A DNA stretch of 13,986 bases from Prevotellaceae bacterium UBA3849 (GTDB lineage Bacteria; Bacteroidota; Bacteroidia; Bacteroidales; Bacteroidaceae): NCBI GenBank assembly GCA_002392645.1, contig DGHL01000032.1:1-13986 (forward strand). The letters run 5' to 3'. Positions 1 to 6,290 of this stretch are shown piece by piece; positions within the stretch are counted from its first letter, which is position 1; every line of letters starts with the position of its first letter. Below the pieces are notes generated by a model. That model saw nothing but the letters and a program-made list of their open reading frames with translations. It ran no database searches and was not told the origin of the DNA. The position numbers were made by a program, and so were the translations under genes.

Positions 1-225
1 TTATGTCATATTTTTGTTTTCTTTCGGTGCAAACTGTTAACTTCTGCGGTCACATAGCCCGCTATGCTCCCTTATCAGCTAACATTTTGCCCTCGAAATA
101 AATTCAAAAATCTGACAGTGGGAATTATTAGAACCCACCTATAATTATAACGCGGCTTGTAAGCTGCAGATGTTTTGTGTCTTGTTTGGTATTGGTAATT
201 ATTAGGTTGGTAATAATACGAAAAA
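1..225. other. Intergenic left edge with repeat-like sequence
   Basis: No convincing gene is visible in this stretch beyond the PBP2 terminator. It contains a perfect hairpin with 6-base arms, CATAGC-CC-GCTATG (53-66), and an imperfect hairpin GCGGCTT-GT-AAGCTGC near 152-167. A 32-codon plus-strand reading frame at 3-101 (ATG to TAA) overlaps the first hairpin. It has no clear ribosome binding site and no family I can name. The stretch resembles a dispersed intergenic repeat more than a gene, but one window cannot prove that. On the minus strand nothing resembling rodA continues after PBP2. Confidence 0.35.
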
Positions 226-271
226 TTGCGATATTTCAGACCAGAAATAGCTTTGGTGAGAAATATCGCAA
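221..271 (-). terminator. Rho-independent terminator after PBP2
   Basis: A perfect 12-base inverted repeat pairs TTGCGATATTTC (226-237) with its complement at 260-271. A further 4-base stem (ACCA 240-243, TGGT 254-257) lies inside the loop. On the minus strand the stem is followed directly by a run of five T (221-225). It lies about 47 bases past the PBP2 stop codon, so it should end the purH/mre/PBP2 transcript. Confidence 0.8.
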
Positions 272-317
272 GGAATAGTAAGTTAAATACGATGTGTATT
301 TGATATTATGATAAGTC

Positions 318-2162
318 TTATCGGTCGCTGTCGCCGTATGCAATGTGTCGACTTTGCAGTGCATTTGCCCATGCCTGTGCAGCAGGCGAGAGCTTGCCGG
401 TGAGATATTGCTCCATCATGACGGCACCGATAGGCACACCGAAGTCTGCACCGAAACCACCATTCTCTACATATACAGCAATGGCGATCTTAGGATTGTC
501 CATAGGAGCGAAACCCATGAATACGGAGTGGTCGCGACCACGGTTCTGTGCGGTACCGGTCTTACCACATGCTACGTAAGGGTAGCGGCTCAATGCGTGA
601 CAGGTGCCACCGGTGGCAGAAGCCCTCATACCCTGGACTACCCAGTCGTAAGCCTCGCGTGAGGCTTTGGTGTAGTGCTTCTTGGTGTATGTGGTGTCAA
701 GTCGTTCGTTCTGTATGGCCTTGACCACGTGCGGAGTGACGTAGTAGCCGCGGTTGGCTATGGTTGCGGCGAGGTTGGCTATCTGCAGAGGGGTGAGGTT
801 AACCTCGCCCTGTCCGATAGATATGGAAATGACAGTAAGTCCGTTCCATGAGCCTTTGTAGGCATTGTCGTAGTAGTCACCGTTAGGAATCAGTCCGCGC
901 TTCTCGCCCGGCAGGTCGATGCCCGTCTTGTATCCGAATCCCATTGATACCATATAGTCTCGCCATACGTTCATTGCATTGTGCGGCTTGCCGTATTTCT
1001 TGCGGTTGCCTATCATATAGTATAGTCCCCAGCAGAAGAAACCGTTACATGATGTTGACAGTGCCGGTACGAGAGACAGTGGTGAGGCGTGACCGTGACA
1101 ACCCACATGGAGACCTTTGAAAGAGAATCCGTGTGGACATGAGAATGCCGTCTGTGGTGTTATGATGCCTTCTGTAAGGAAGGTTAGTGCCTGCGATGTC
1201 TTGAATGTGGAGCCCGGTGGGTATTGTCCCATGATGCTTCGGTTGAGCAGTGGCTTCCATACGTTGCGCTGCAGTGCGAGGTGGTTCTTGCCGCGACGAC
1301 GTCCCGTCAGTATTCTTGGGTCGTATGTAGGTGATGATACCATGCACAACACCTCGCCCGTGGATGGTTCTATGGCTACGATACTGCCAATCTTGCCCTC
1401 CATCAGACGCTCGCCGAGTGCTTGCAGGTCTATGTCTATAGATAAGGTGAGATTCTTGCCTGGTACTGGTCTGCGGTCGTATTTGCCGTTCTGGTAGTGA
1501 CCTTGAACGCGTCCGTGCGCATCACGCAGGAGAATCTGTACGCCTTTTTCGCCGCGCAGCTGTTTCTCGTATGAACGCTCCACGCCGAGCTTGCCGATGT
1601 AGTCGCCCTTTATGTAGTAGTTGTCTTCCTCGATATCGCCTTGTGATACCTCAGCAACGTCGCCCAATACGTGTGCACCGTATGGGTATTGGTATTGCCT
1701 CAGTGTGCGTCGCTGTATGTAGAAACCGGGGAAGCGGAACAGCTTTTCGCGGAAAACGGCGAAATCCTGTTCGTCAAGTTGCGTAATAAAGACTTGTTGT
1801 GTGAAGCGTGAGTATCCAGGATTCTTCTCGCGGTCCTTGATGTCAGCCATACGTTTGTCGAAGAAATCGCGTGTGATGCCGAGAGCCTCGCACAGTGCGA
1901 GGGTGTCGATATGGTCTTTTGCCTCGTTCATCACCACCATGACGTCGTATGACGGTTGGTTGAACACGAGCAGTTTGCCCTTGCGGTCGAAGATACAGCC
2001 GCGCGCAGGATATTCGGTTTGTTTAAGGAAAGCGTTAGAGTCAGCGCTCTTACGGTAGTCATCGCTCATGATCTGGAGCATGAGCAGACGCAGTGTATAG
2101 ACTATCACAATGATGATAGCCGCTCCGCCGATGATGAACTTCCTGTTAGAGTAGTCGCGCAT
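318..2162 (-). CDS. mrdA: Penicillin-binding protein 2 (peptidoglycan D,D-transpeptidase)
   Basis: This is the class B transpeptidase that cross-links peptidoglycan during side-wall growth, working with RodA and the MreBCD scaffold. An open frame runs upstream to 2243, but the start at 2162 is preferred: a strong Shine-Dalgarno AAGGAGG (2171-2177) lies 8 bases upstream, and the longer form would overlap mreD by 76 bases and put odd sequence before the membrane anchor. The chosen protein has 614 residues. It has an N-terminal membrane segment (about 9-27), a PBP dimerisation domain, then the transpeptidase domain with all three active-site motifs: SxxK as STFK with Ser318, SxN as SCN (371-373), and KTG (534-536) followed by TAQ. 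The gene starts 5 bases after the mreD stop, so the two are probably translationally coupled. It is the last gene of its operon. Length and motifs are normal for the family, so I see no sign of decay. Confidence 0.95.
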   Translation of the reverse strand: MRDYSNRKFIIGGAAIIIVIVYTLRLLMLQIMSDDYRKSADSNAFLKQTEYPARGCIFDRKGKLLVFNQPSYDVMVVMNEAKDHIDTLALCEALGITRDFFDKRMADIKDREKNPGYSRFTQQVFITQLDEQDFAVFREKLFRFPGFYIQRRTLRQYQYPYGAHVLGDVAEVSQGDIEEDNYYIKGDYIGKLGVERSYEKQLRGEKGVQILLRDAHGRVQGHYQNGKYDRRPVPGKNLTLSIDIDLQALGERLMEGKIGSIVAIEPSTGEVLCMVSSPTYDPRILTGRRRGKNHLALQRNVWKPLLNRSIMGQYPPGSTFKTSQALTFLTEGIITPQTAFSCPHGFSFKGLHVGCHGHASPLSLVPALSTSCNGFFCWGLYYMIGNRKKYGKPHNAMNVWRDYMVSMGFGYKTGIDLPGEKRGLIPNGDYYDNAYKGSWNGLTVISISIGQGEVNLTPLQIANLAATIANRGYYVTPHVVKAIQNERLDTTYTKKHYTKASREAYDWVVQGMRASATGGTCHALSRYPYVACGKTGTAQNRGRDHSVFMGFAPMDNPKIAIAVYVENGGFGADFGVPIGAVMMEQYLTGKLSPAAQAWANALQSRHIAYGDSDR

Positions 2163-2167
2163 AGATG

Positions 2168-2650
2168 TTACCTCCTTACACTGTCGATGATAATGATTGT
2201 TATTAATGTAAGGAGCATGCTGCCGAATGTGGTAAGCAGCCACTCAGTGGCGTTTATCACGGCAAAAGCCTCGAGTGAGAAGAATACGAGGCAGTAGAGT
2301 ACCACGAGCATGATGGAGTACACCAGGAATCTGGTGAAGCCCATAGTAGCTATGCCTGGACGCAGGTCGGGCTCGTCCTCTTTCTTCAAGAACAGTTCCA
2401 ACGTGTAGGGCTGTACGAAGCCCAACAGTGTCATGGATGCTGCAGCGAGGCCGGGAGTGTTGCTGAACATATCGATGGAGAGTCCCATCGCAAAGCATAG
2501 CAGTAGCTGCGCCCACTTAGGGAAATTGTGGGGAAAGAGCAGTACGAAATATACATATAAAAGAGGTGTGGCAACACCGAGAATATGGATGTGCCCTATC
2601 AGTAAAGCCTGTAACAGTGTAAAGGCGATTATGAGGAATATGTATAGCAT
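2168..2650 (-). CDS. mreD: Rod shape-determining protein MreD
   Basis: This small polytopic inner-membrane protein of the elongasome links MreC and MreB to the peptidoglycan synthases. The 160-residue length is typical. The sequence is mostly hydrophobic, with likely membrane segments near residues 1-20, 26-40, 46-60, 106-128 and 136-156. A GLSIDMF segment at the end of the third helix resembles the small-residue/Asp stretch common in MreD. A charged loop (KKEDEPD) lies near residue 90. MreD sequences diverge widely, so position between mreC and PBP2 carries much of the weight. The ATG directly abuts the mreC stop (TAAATG), which suggests coupled translation. Confidence 0.9.
   Translation of the reverse strand: MLYIFLIIAFTLLQALLIGHIHILGVATPLLYVYFVLLFPHNFPKWAQLLLCFAMGLSIDMFSNTPGLAAASMTLLGFVQPYTLELFLKKEDEPDLRPGIATMGFTRFLVYSIMLVVLYCLVFFSLEAFAVINATEWLLTTFGSMLLTLITIIIIDSVRR
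2171..2177 (-). promoter_or_regulatory. Shine-Dalgarno sequence for PBP2
   Basis: AAGGAGG on the minus strand lies 8 bases before the ATG at 2162. It sits in the last codons of mreD, next to its stop. Strong sites are uncommon in Bacteroidetes, and this one decides the PBP2 start over the longer open frame. Confidence 0.8.
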
Positions 2651-3511
2651 TTACTCTTTGGTTTTCGTTGAGAGAGAGTCTTGCGCAGCACGCAGAATCT
2701 CCAGTTGCTCATGCATGTGGGTGTTGTCAATCACGCATACGTCGCGAAGATTGCCGAAGTCAGTGTAGAGCTGAACCTGCAGCCTGTATGACAGTCCGTC
2801 GGGAGAGTTGAATACATGCAGTATCTTTCCTACGGGTATTCCCTGTGGGAAGACAGATGAGTATCCAGAAGTCACGACTCTTTCATAGAGTTTGAAGTGA
2901 GCATGGCGTGGAACCTCGTCAACGTATGCGAGGTTGCTTGCACCACCGTTCCATCGCAGGTAGCCGAAGTATTGCTTCTTCTCAATCTTACAGCTGATGC
3001 TTGACTTTGAAGATAATACGGGTATCACCACGGAGTAGTGCTGCCCGGCAAGATACACGATGCCCACTACGCCAGTGCCTGACACTACACCCATGTCGCG
3101 CTTCACGCCGTCTGCCTCACCCTTGTCGATGGTTATGAAGTTGTCGGTCTTGTCGATGCTGTTGGATACTACCTTTGCATGTATGATCTTGTATCCGCTC
3201 GGATCGGTTATCCCGGCAATGTGCGTGGAGTCAAAGCCTTGCTTTTCGAGTTCGTCCCTCATTGCCTGCAACTGATACTCCAGGTATTGGTTGCGTGAGG
3301 TCAGCTCGCTGTTGAGCTCGGCGAGTGCAAGGTATGAGCGTATCTTTGACTCATGTTCATATACCTTTCCTGCTATTGAGTTTGCGGATGATATCCATAC
3401 CGAACCTTGATAGCTGTTGTAGCTGAATAGCAGTACAAGACTGACTGCCTCCAAAGCTATGAAGATGAGCCAATGGTAGTGTTTGCTTATAAAGTCAAGT
3501 AGATTTCGCAT
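2651..3511 (-). CDS. mreC: Rod shape-determining protein MreC
   Basis: MreC is the periplasmic scaffold protein of the elongasome; it binds and activates PBP2. The 286-residue protein has one N-terminal membrane anchor (about 13-31), a predicted coiled coil (about 50-92, rich in Glu, Leu and Gln) and a C-terminal beta-rich domain. That domain contains the family-like stretches IDKGEADGVKRDMGVVS and GVVGIV and a later SGYSSVFPQGIPVG, matching the usual MreC pattern. The gene lies 140 bases downstream of mreB, behind a large hairpin, and touches mreD at its 3' end. No Shine-Dalgarno sequence is evident before the ATG, which is common in this phylum. Confidence 0.94.
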   Translation of the reverse strand: MRNLLDFISKHYHWLIFIALEAVSLVLLFSYNSYQGSVWISSANSIAGKVYEHESKIRSYLALAELNSELTSRNQYLEYQLQAMRDELEKQGFDSTHIAGITDPSGYKIIHAKVVSNSIDKTDNFITIDKGEADGVKRDMGVVSGTGVVGIVYLAGQHYSVVIPVLSSKSSISCKIEKKQYFGYLRWNGGASNLAYVDEVPRHAHFKLYERVVTSGYSSVFPQGIPVGKILHVFNSPDGLSYRLQVQLYTDFGNLRDVCVIDNTHMHEQLEILRAAQDSLSTKTKE

Positions 3512-3539
3512 GATTTATAAGAAGTGTCGGGAAATGAGT

Positions 3540-3625
3540 GCTGAAAGTTGAATGTGACAGTCAACAGTCATTTCGCCTGCTTTATATCAGACTGATGTGC
3601 TGACGCATTACATTCAACTTTCAGC
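3540..3625. repeat. Large imperfect hairpin between mreB and mreC
   Basis: A perfect 16-base inverted repeat has arms GCTGAAAGTTGAATGT (3540-3555) and its complement (3610-3625). The 54-base middle can pair further: GTCAG with TTGAC (one G-U pair) and CAGTC with GACTG on the minus strand. The whole 86 bases could therefore fold as one long interrupted stem in the mreB-mreC mRNA. No T tract follows, so it is not a standard terminator. It may tune mreB against mreC levels, protect the upstream mRNA, or be a small dispersed element. Confidence 0.6.
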
Positions 3626-3651
3626 GCCGCTTTCCGCGACTATCAAGTGTG

Positions 3652-4674
3652 TTATCTCATGAGGAATGAGAAACGTCCTATGTTTTTCAGTGCTATGCTG
3701 GTGCCCCTTGCTACGCTGTGCAGTGGGTCGTCTGCAACGTGGAATGGAATACCGATTTTGTTCTCCAGACGGCGGTCAAGTCCGCGGAGCAGTGCACCGC
3801 CACCGCTGAGGTAGATACCGTTCTTTACGATGTCGGCGTAAAGCTCTGGTGGTGTACCTTCAAGGGCTGACAGTATAGCATCCTCAATCTTCGTTACGGT
3901 TCTGTCGATGCAGTGAGCTATCTCCTGATAGCATACAGACACCTTACGTGGCAGTGTGGTGATACGGTCAGGACCGTTCACTACGTACTCCTCAGGAGCC
4001 TCGTCGCCGAGGTCGCTGAGAGCAGAGCCTACGTTGATCTTGATACGCTCAGCCATACGCTCGGATACCTTCACGTTGTGCTGACGGTACATGTAGTCTT
4101 GAATGTCGCTTGTGAGCTCGTCGCCTGCAATACGAATTGAGTTGTTGCAGACAATGCCGCCAAGTGATATCACCGCAATCTCAGTAGAGCCACCGCCGAT
4201 ATCGACAACCATGTTTCCTTCTGGTGCCTCAACGTCAAGGCCTATACCTACAGCTGCAGCCATAGGCTCAAAGATAAGGTAAACGTCGCGACCGTCAGCA
4301 TGCTCGGCAGAGTCACGTACGGCACGAAGCTCAACCTCGGTAGAGCCAGAAGGCACGCCGATAACCATACGAAGTGATGGTGAGAAGAGATGACGTCCGG
4401 TCTGTACCATCTTGATAAGTCCGCGCATCATCAGTTCGCAGGCAGAGAAGTCGGCTATCACACCGTCGCGCAGAGGACGTACCGTCTTTACGCGCTCGTT
4501 GGTTTTCTCATACATGCTCTTAGCGCGCTCACCCACAGCTATCATCTGGTTTGTGTCGCTGTCTATCGCTACCACGGATGGCTGGTCAACCACAATCTTG
4601 TCATCATGCATGATGATGGTGTTGGCTGTGCCGAGGTCCATGGCGATTTCCTTTGTGAATGAAAAGAATCCCAT
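3652..4674 (-). CDS. mreB: Rod shape-determining protein MreB
   Basis: This bacterial actin homologue forms ATP-dependent filaments under the inner membrane and directs side-wall peptidoglycan synthesis. The 340-residue length is normal. Visible signatures are the N-terminal phosphate-binding DLGTANT (from residue 13), the second phosphate loop VVDIGGGSTEIAVIS in the middle, and the adenosine-binding region YLSGGGALLRGLD near the C-terminus. A short hydrophobic N-terminus (MGFFSFT) precedes the actin fold and may help membrane contact. The gene starts 33 bases after the stop of the IMP cyclohydrolase gene and is followed by mreC, mreD and PBP2. It probably has no promoter of its own: I found no TAnnTTTG box in the short gap. 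Confidence 0.97.
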   Translation of the reverse strand: MGFFSFTKEIAMDLGTANTIIMHDDKIVVDQPSVVAIDSDTNQMIAVGERAKSMYEKTNERVKTVRPLRDGVIADFSACELMMRGLIKMVQTGRHLFSPSLRMVIGVPSGSTEVELRAVRDSAEHADGRDVYLIFEPMAAAVGIGLDVEAPEGNMVVDIGGGSTEIAVISLGGIVCNNSIRIAGDELTSDIQDYMYRQHNVKVSERMAERIKINVGSALSDLGDEAPEEYVVNGPDRITTLPRKVSVCYQEIAHCIDRTVTKIEDAILSALEGTPPELYADIVKNGIYLSGGGALLRGLDRRLENKIGIPFHVADDPLHSVARGTSIALKNIGRFSFLMR

Positions 4675-4707
4675 ATAATTCTATATCTGTTTTTTAATTC
4701 ACGAATC

Positions 4708-5310
4708 TTACTTGTTTGTGGCTACGAACCATGAATTGATGGCTGTGTCGTAGTGTGAGCTTACACCGAATGCGCGGGTAGCGAACATGCGACGGTCCTC
4801 AATGTCGGTCTGCGCACCCTTCTTGTTCAGGATGTCGAGCAATACACCATACTCTGCCTTAGAAGGCACGATGACCACGTCCTTGAAGTTCTTAGCTCCT
4901 GCACGGATGAGAGATATACCGCCTATGTCAATCTTCTCGATGATGTCAGCCTCAGAAGCGCCGCTTGCTACGGTCTGCTCGAATGGATAGAGGTCAACGA
5001 TTACGAGATCAATCTCAGGAATCTCATATTTTGCCATCTGGTCAAGGTCGTCCTGCAGTCCGCGACGGCCAAGTATGCCACCGAAGATTTTTGGGTGCAG
5101 GGTCTTAACTCGTCCACCCAGGATGGATGGATATGTTGTTACGTTCTCTACAGCCTCGCACTCATAGCCGAGAGATTCAATGAATTTCTGTGTACCACCA
5201 GTAGAGAGGAACTTCACTCCCTCCTTGTTCAGTTTCGCAAGGAGCTCGTCAAGTCCGTCCTTGTGAAAGACGCTCACCAGAGCAGTCTTGATTTTCTTTA
5301 CTTCTGCCAT
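4708..5310 (-). CDS. purH: Stand-alone IMP cyclohydrolase (PurH N-terminal domain only)
   Basis: The enzyme closes the ring of FAICAR to give IMP, the last step of purine synthesis. Standard bacterial PurH is a fusion of about 510 residues: an N-terminal IMP cyclohydrolase (MGS-like fold) and a C-terminal AICAR transformylase. Here only the first part exists, at 200 residues. Typical IMP cyclohydrolase segments are FLSTGGT (34-40), GGRVKTLHPKIFGGIL (65-80), DLYPF (106-110) and RAGAKN (136-141). The protein ends cleanly after the SSHYDTAINSWF segment, just before the RYGENPHQ-type motif that opens the transformylase. There are only 33 bases before mreB, with no leftover transformylase sequence, so this looks like a true single-domain enzyme and not a recent break. 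The transformylase would have to be encoded elsewhere. It is the first gene of the mre operon. Confidence 0.92.
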   Translation of the reverse strand: MAEVKKIKTALVSVFHKDGLDELLAKLNKEGVKFLSTGGTQKFIESLGYECEAVENVTTYPSILGGRVKTLHPKIFGGILGRRGLQDDLDQMAKYEIPEIDLVIVDLYPFEQTVASGASEADIIEKIDIGGISLIRAGAKNFKDVVIVPSKAEYGVLLDILNKKGAQTDIEDRRMFATRAFGVSSHYDTAINSWFVATNK

Positions 5311-5326
5311 TTTTCCGAAAAAATAA

Positions 5327-5340
5327 TTAAACTAGTTTAA
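5327..5340. promoter_or_regulatory. Perfect 14-base palindrome in the purH/mre leader
   Basis: TTAAACTAGTTTAA is fully self-complementary. It lies between the inferred transcription start (near 5346) and the ATG at 5310. The position suits an operator for a dimeric regulator or a small leader hairpin, but an AT-rich palindrome can arise by chance, so the role is speculative. Confidence 0.3.
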
Positions 5341-5352
5341 GTATTTGATGTG

Positions 5353-5383
5353 CAAAGGTACAAAAAAACTGCGTAACAACCAA
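5353..5383 (-). promoter_or_regulatory. Promoter of the purH-mreBCD-mrdA operon
   Basis: A Bacteroidetes -7 element TACCTTTG (matching TAnnTTTG) lies at 5353-5360. A -33 TTG lies at 5381-5383, with 20 bases between. The inferred start is about 35 bases before the ATG. It is back to back with the rlpA promoter. Confidence 0.75.
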
Positions 5384-5431
5384 ATTTTCCCCGTATATTT
5401 AATAAAGAGAACAGAAAACTTGACCAATTTA

Positions 5432-5462
5432 TTGCCAAATTCATGAAAAAGTGCTACTTTTG
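5432..5462 (+). promoter_or_regulatory. Promoter of the rlpA-cca unit
   Basis: A -33 TTG lies at 5432-5434 and a -7 TACTTTTG (TAnnTTTG) at 5455-5462, with 20 bases between. This places transcription start downstream of the GTG at 5451 and so argues for the rlpA ATG at 5496. Confidence 0.75.
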
Positions 5463-5495
5463 CATCTGTTACAAACAAATATACCCACCAGAATT

Positions 5496-6266
5496 ATGCT
5501 GACATTACGACATCTTGCGGGGTGCGTGATGGCACTTGTGTCGTTGTTGATGACGACTGCCATCCCCGTATGCGCCCAGCAGAAAAGCCTGCAGAAAGGC
5601 AAGGCTTCCTATTATTCAAGAAGAATTGACGGCCATAGGACCAGCAGTGGCGAGAGACTGAACAATGATTCGCTGGTATGTGCACACCGTACGCACCCAT
5701 TTGGTACAAAGTTGCTCGTGAAGAACCCTGCCAATGGAAAAGAGGTGATAGTGAGAGTTATAGACCGCGGTCCATTTACAAGGGGTAGGGTAGTTGACTT
5801 GTCCTATGAGGCAGCGCGTCGCCTTGGCATGCTTTCGGCAGGTGTGGCAATGGTAGAGGTGTCAGTCTATGACGATACAGAGATACCTTACAAGCCGAAG
5901 GAATACTCAATGCCAGAACTGGAGTTGGAGATGACGCACAGGGATAATGATATTACACCTGAATGGCAGAAGGGAAAAAATCATAAAAACGGTGCAGCTA
6001 AGGAAAAGGACAAGTCGCATCATGCAGAAAAAGACGCAAAGTCGCATCATACGGAGAAAGATGTCAAAACGCATCATGCAGAAAAAGACGCCAAGGCTAC
6101 TATGACGCCGGATGGTCATGCGATGGAAAAAGACGGCAAGGCTGATGCTGGCGTGGCAGAAAAAACTGCAAGTGATGTTGCGAAGAATAAGAAGGGCAAC
6201 ACAGTAAAGCGCAAGACGACCGTAAAGCGTCGCAAGGCAACGACTAAAAAGAAACGAAAGAAGTAA
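5496..6266 (+). CDS. rlpA: RlpA-like septal/cell-wall lytic transglycosylase with repetitive basic tail
   Basis: RlpA-family proteins carry a double-psi beta-barrel that cleaves or binds peptidoglycan glycan strands. The ATG at 5496 is chosen because an upstream in-frame GTG (5451) lies inside the promoter. The protein has 256 residues. It begins with a signal peptide likely cut after VCA (residue 27), so it should be periplasmic. The barrel spans about 34-125 with the hallmarks GKASYY, SSGE, AHRTHPFGT, DRGPF and RVVDLSYEAA. Glu53, His64 and Asp90 fit the proposed catalytic triad. Instead of the C-terminal SPOR domain of many RlpA proteins it has a hydrophilic tail: three 9-residue repeats of the type SHHAEKDAK (174-200) and a strongly Lys/Arg-rich end. 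The tail might bind wall polymers, metal or nucleic acid; this is unknown. cca follows after 24 bases. Confidence 0.88.
   Translation: MLTLRHLAGCVMALVSLLMTTAIPVCAQQKSLQKGKASYYSRRIDGHRTSSGERLNNDSLVCAHRTHPFGTKLLVKNPANGKEVIVRVIDRGPFTRGRVVDLSYEAARRLGMLSAGVAMVEVSVYDDTEIPYKPKEYSMPELELEMTHRDNDITPEWQKGKNHKNGAAKEKDKSHHAEKDAKSHHTEKDVKTHHAEKDAKATMTPDGHAMEKDGKADAGVAEKTASDVAKNKKGNTVKRKTTVKRRKATTKKKRKK
6015..6095 (+). repeat. Three tandem 27-base repeats inside rlpA
   Basis: Units lie at 6015-6041, 6042-6068 and 6069-6095. Each encodes a variant of S/T-H-H-A/T-E-K-D-A/V-K. The first and third units are the most alike, and the second carries several substitutions. Unit length is a multiple of three, so copy number could change without breaking the frame. 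Confidence 0.85.
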
Positions 6267-6290
6267 CAACAGACGATATACGATTATTAG

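Noticed and set aside
1117..1497. A 126-codon plus-strand frame inside PBP2, and a similar frame at 1045-1347 on the minus strand.
   Set aside because: Both lie within the conserved transpeptidase domain of a gene with all motifs intact and show no family features.
2163..2243. A longer PBP2 start giving 27 more residues.
   Set aside because: The extension overlaps mreD, is unlike PBP2 N-termini, and bypasses a strong Shine-Dalgarno site placed correctly for the ATG at 2162.
3540..3625. Reading the mreB-mreC hairpin as a terminator.
   Set aside because: No T tract follows on the minus strand, and mreC has no visible promoter of its own, so full termination here would silence essential genes.
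5451..5495. An upstream GTG start for rlpA.
   Set aside because: It lies inside the predicted -7 region, so it would not be in the mRNA. The ATG at 5496 gives a clean signal peptide.
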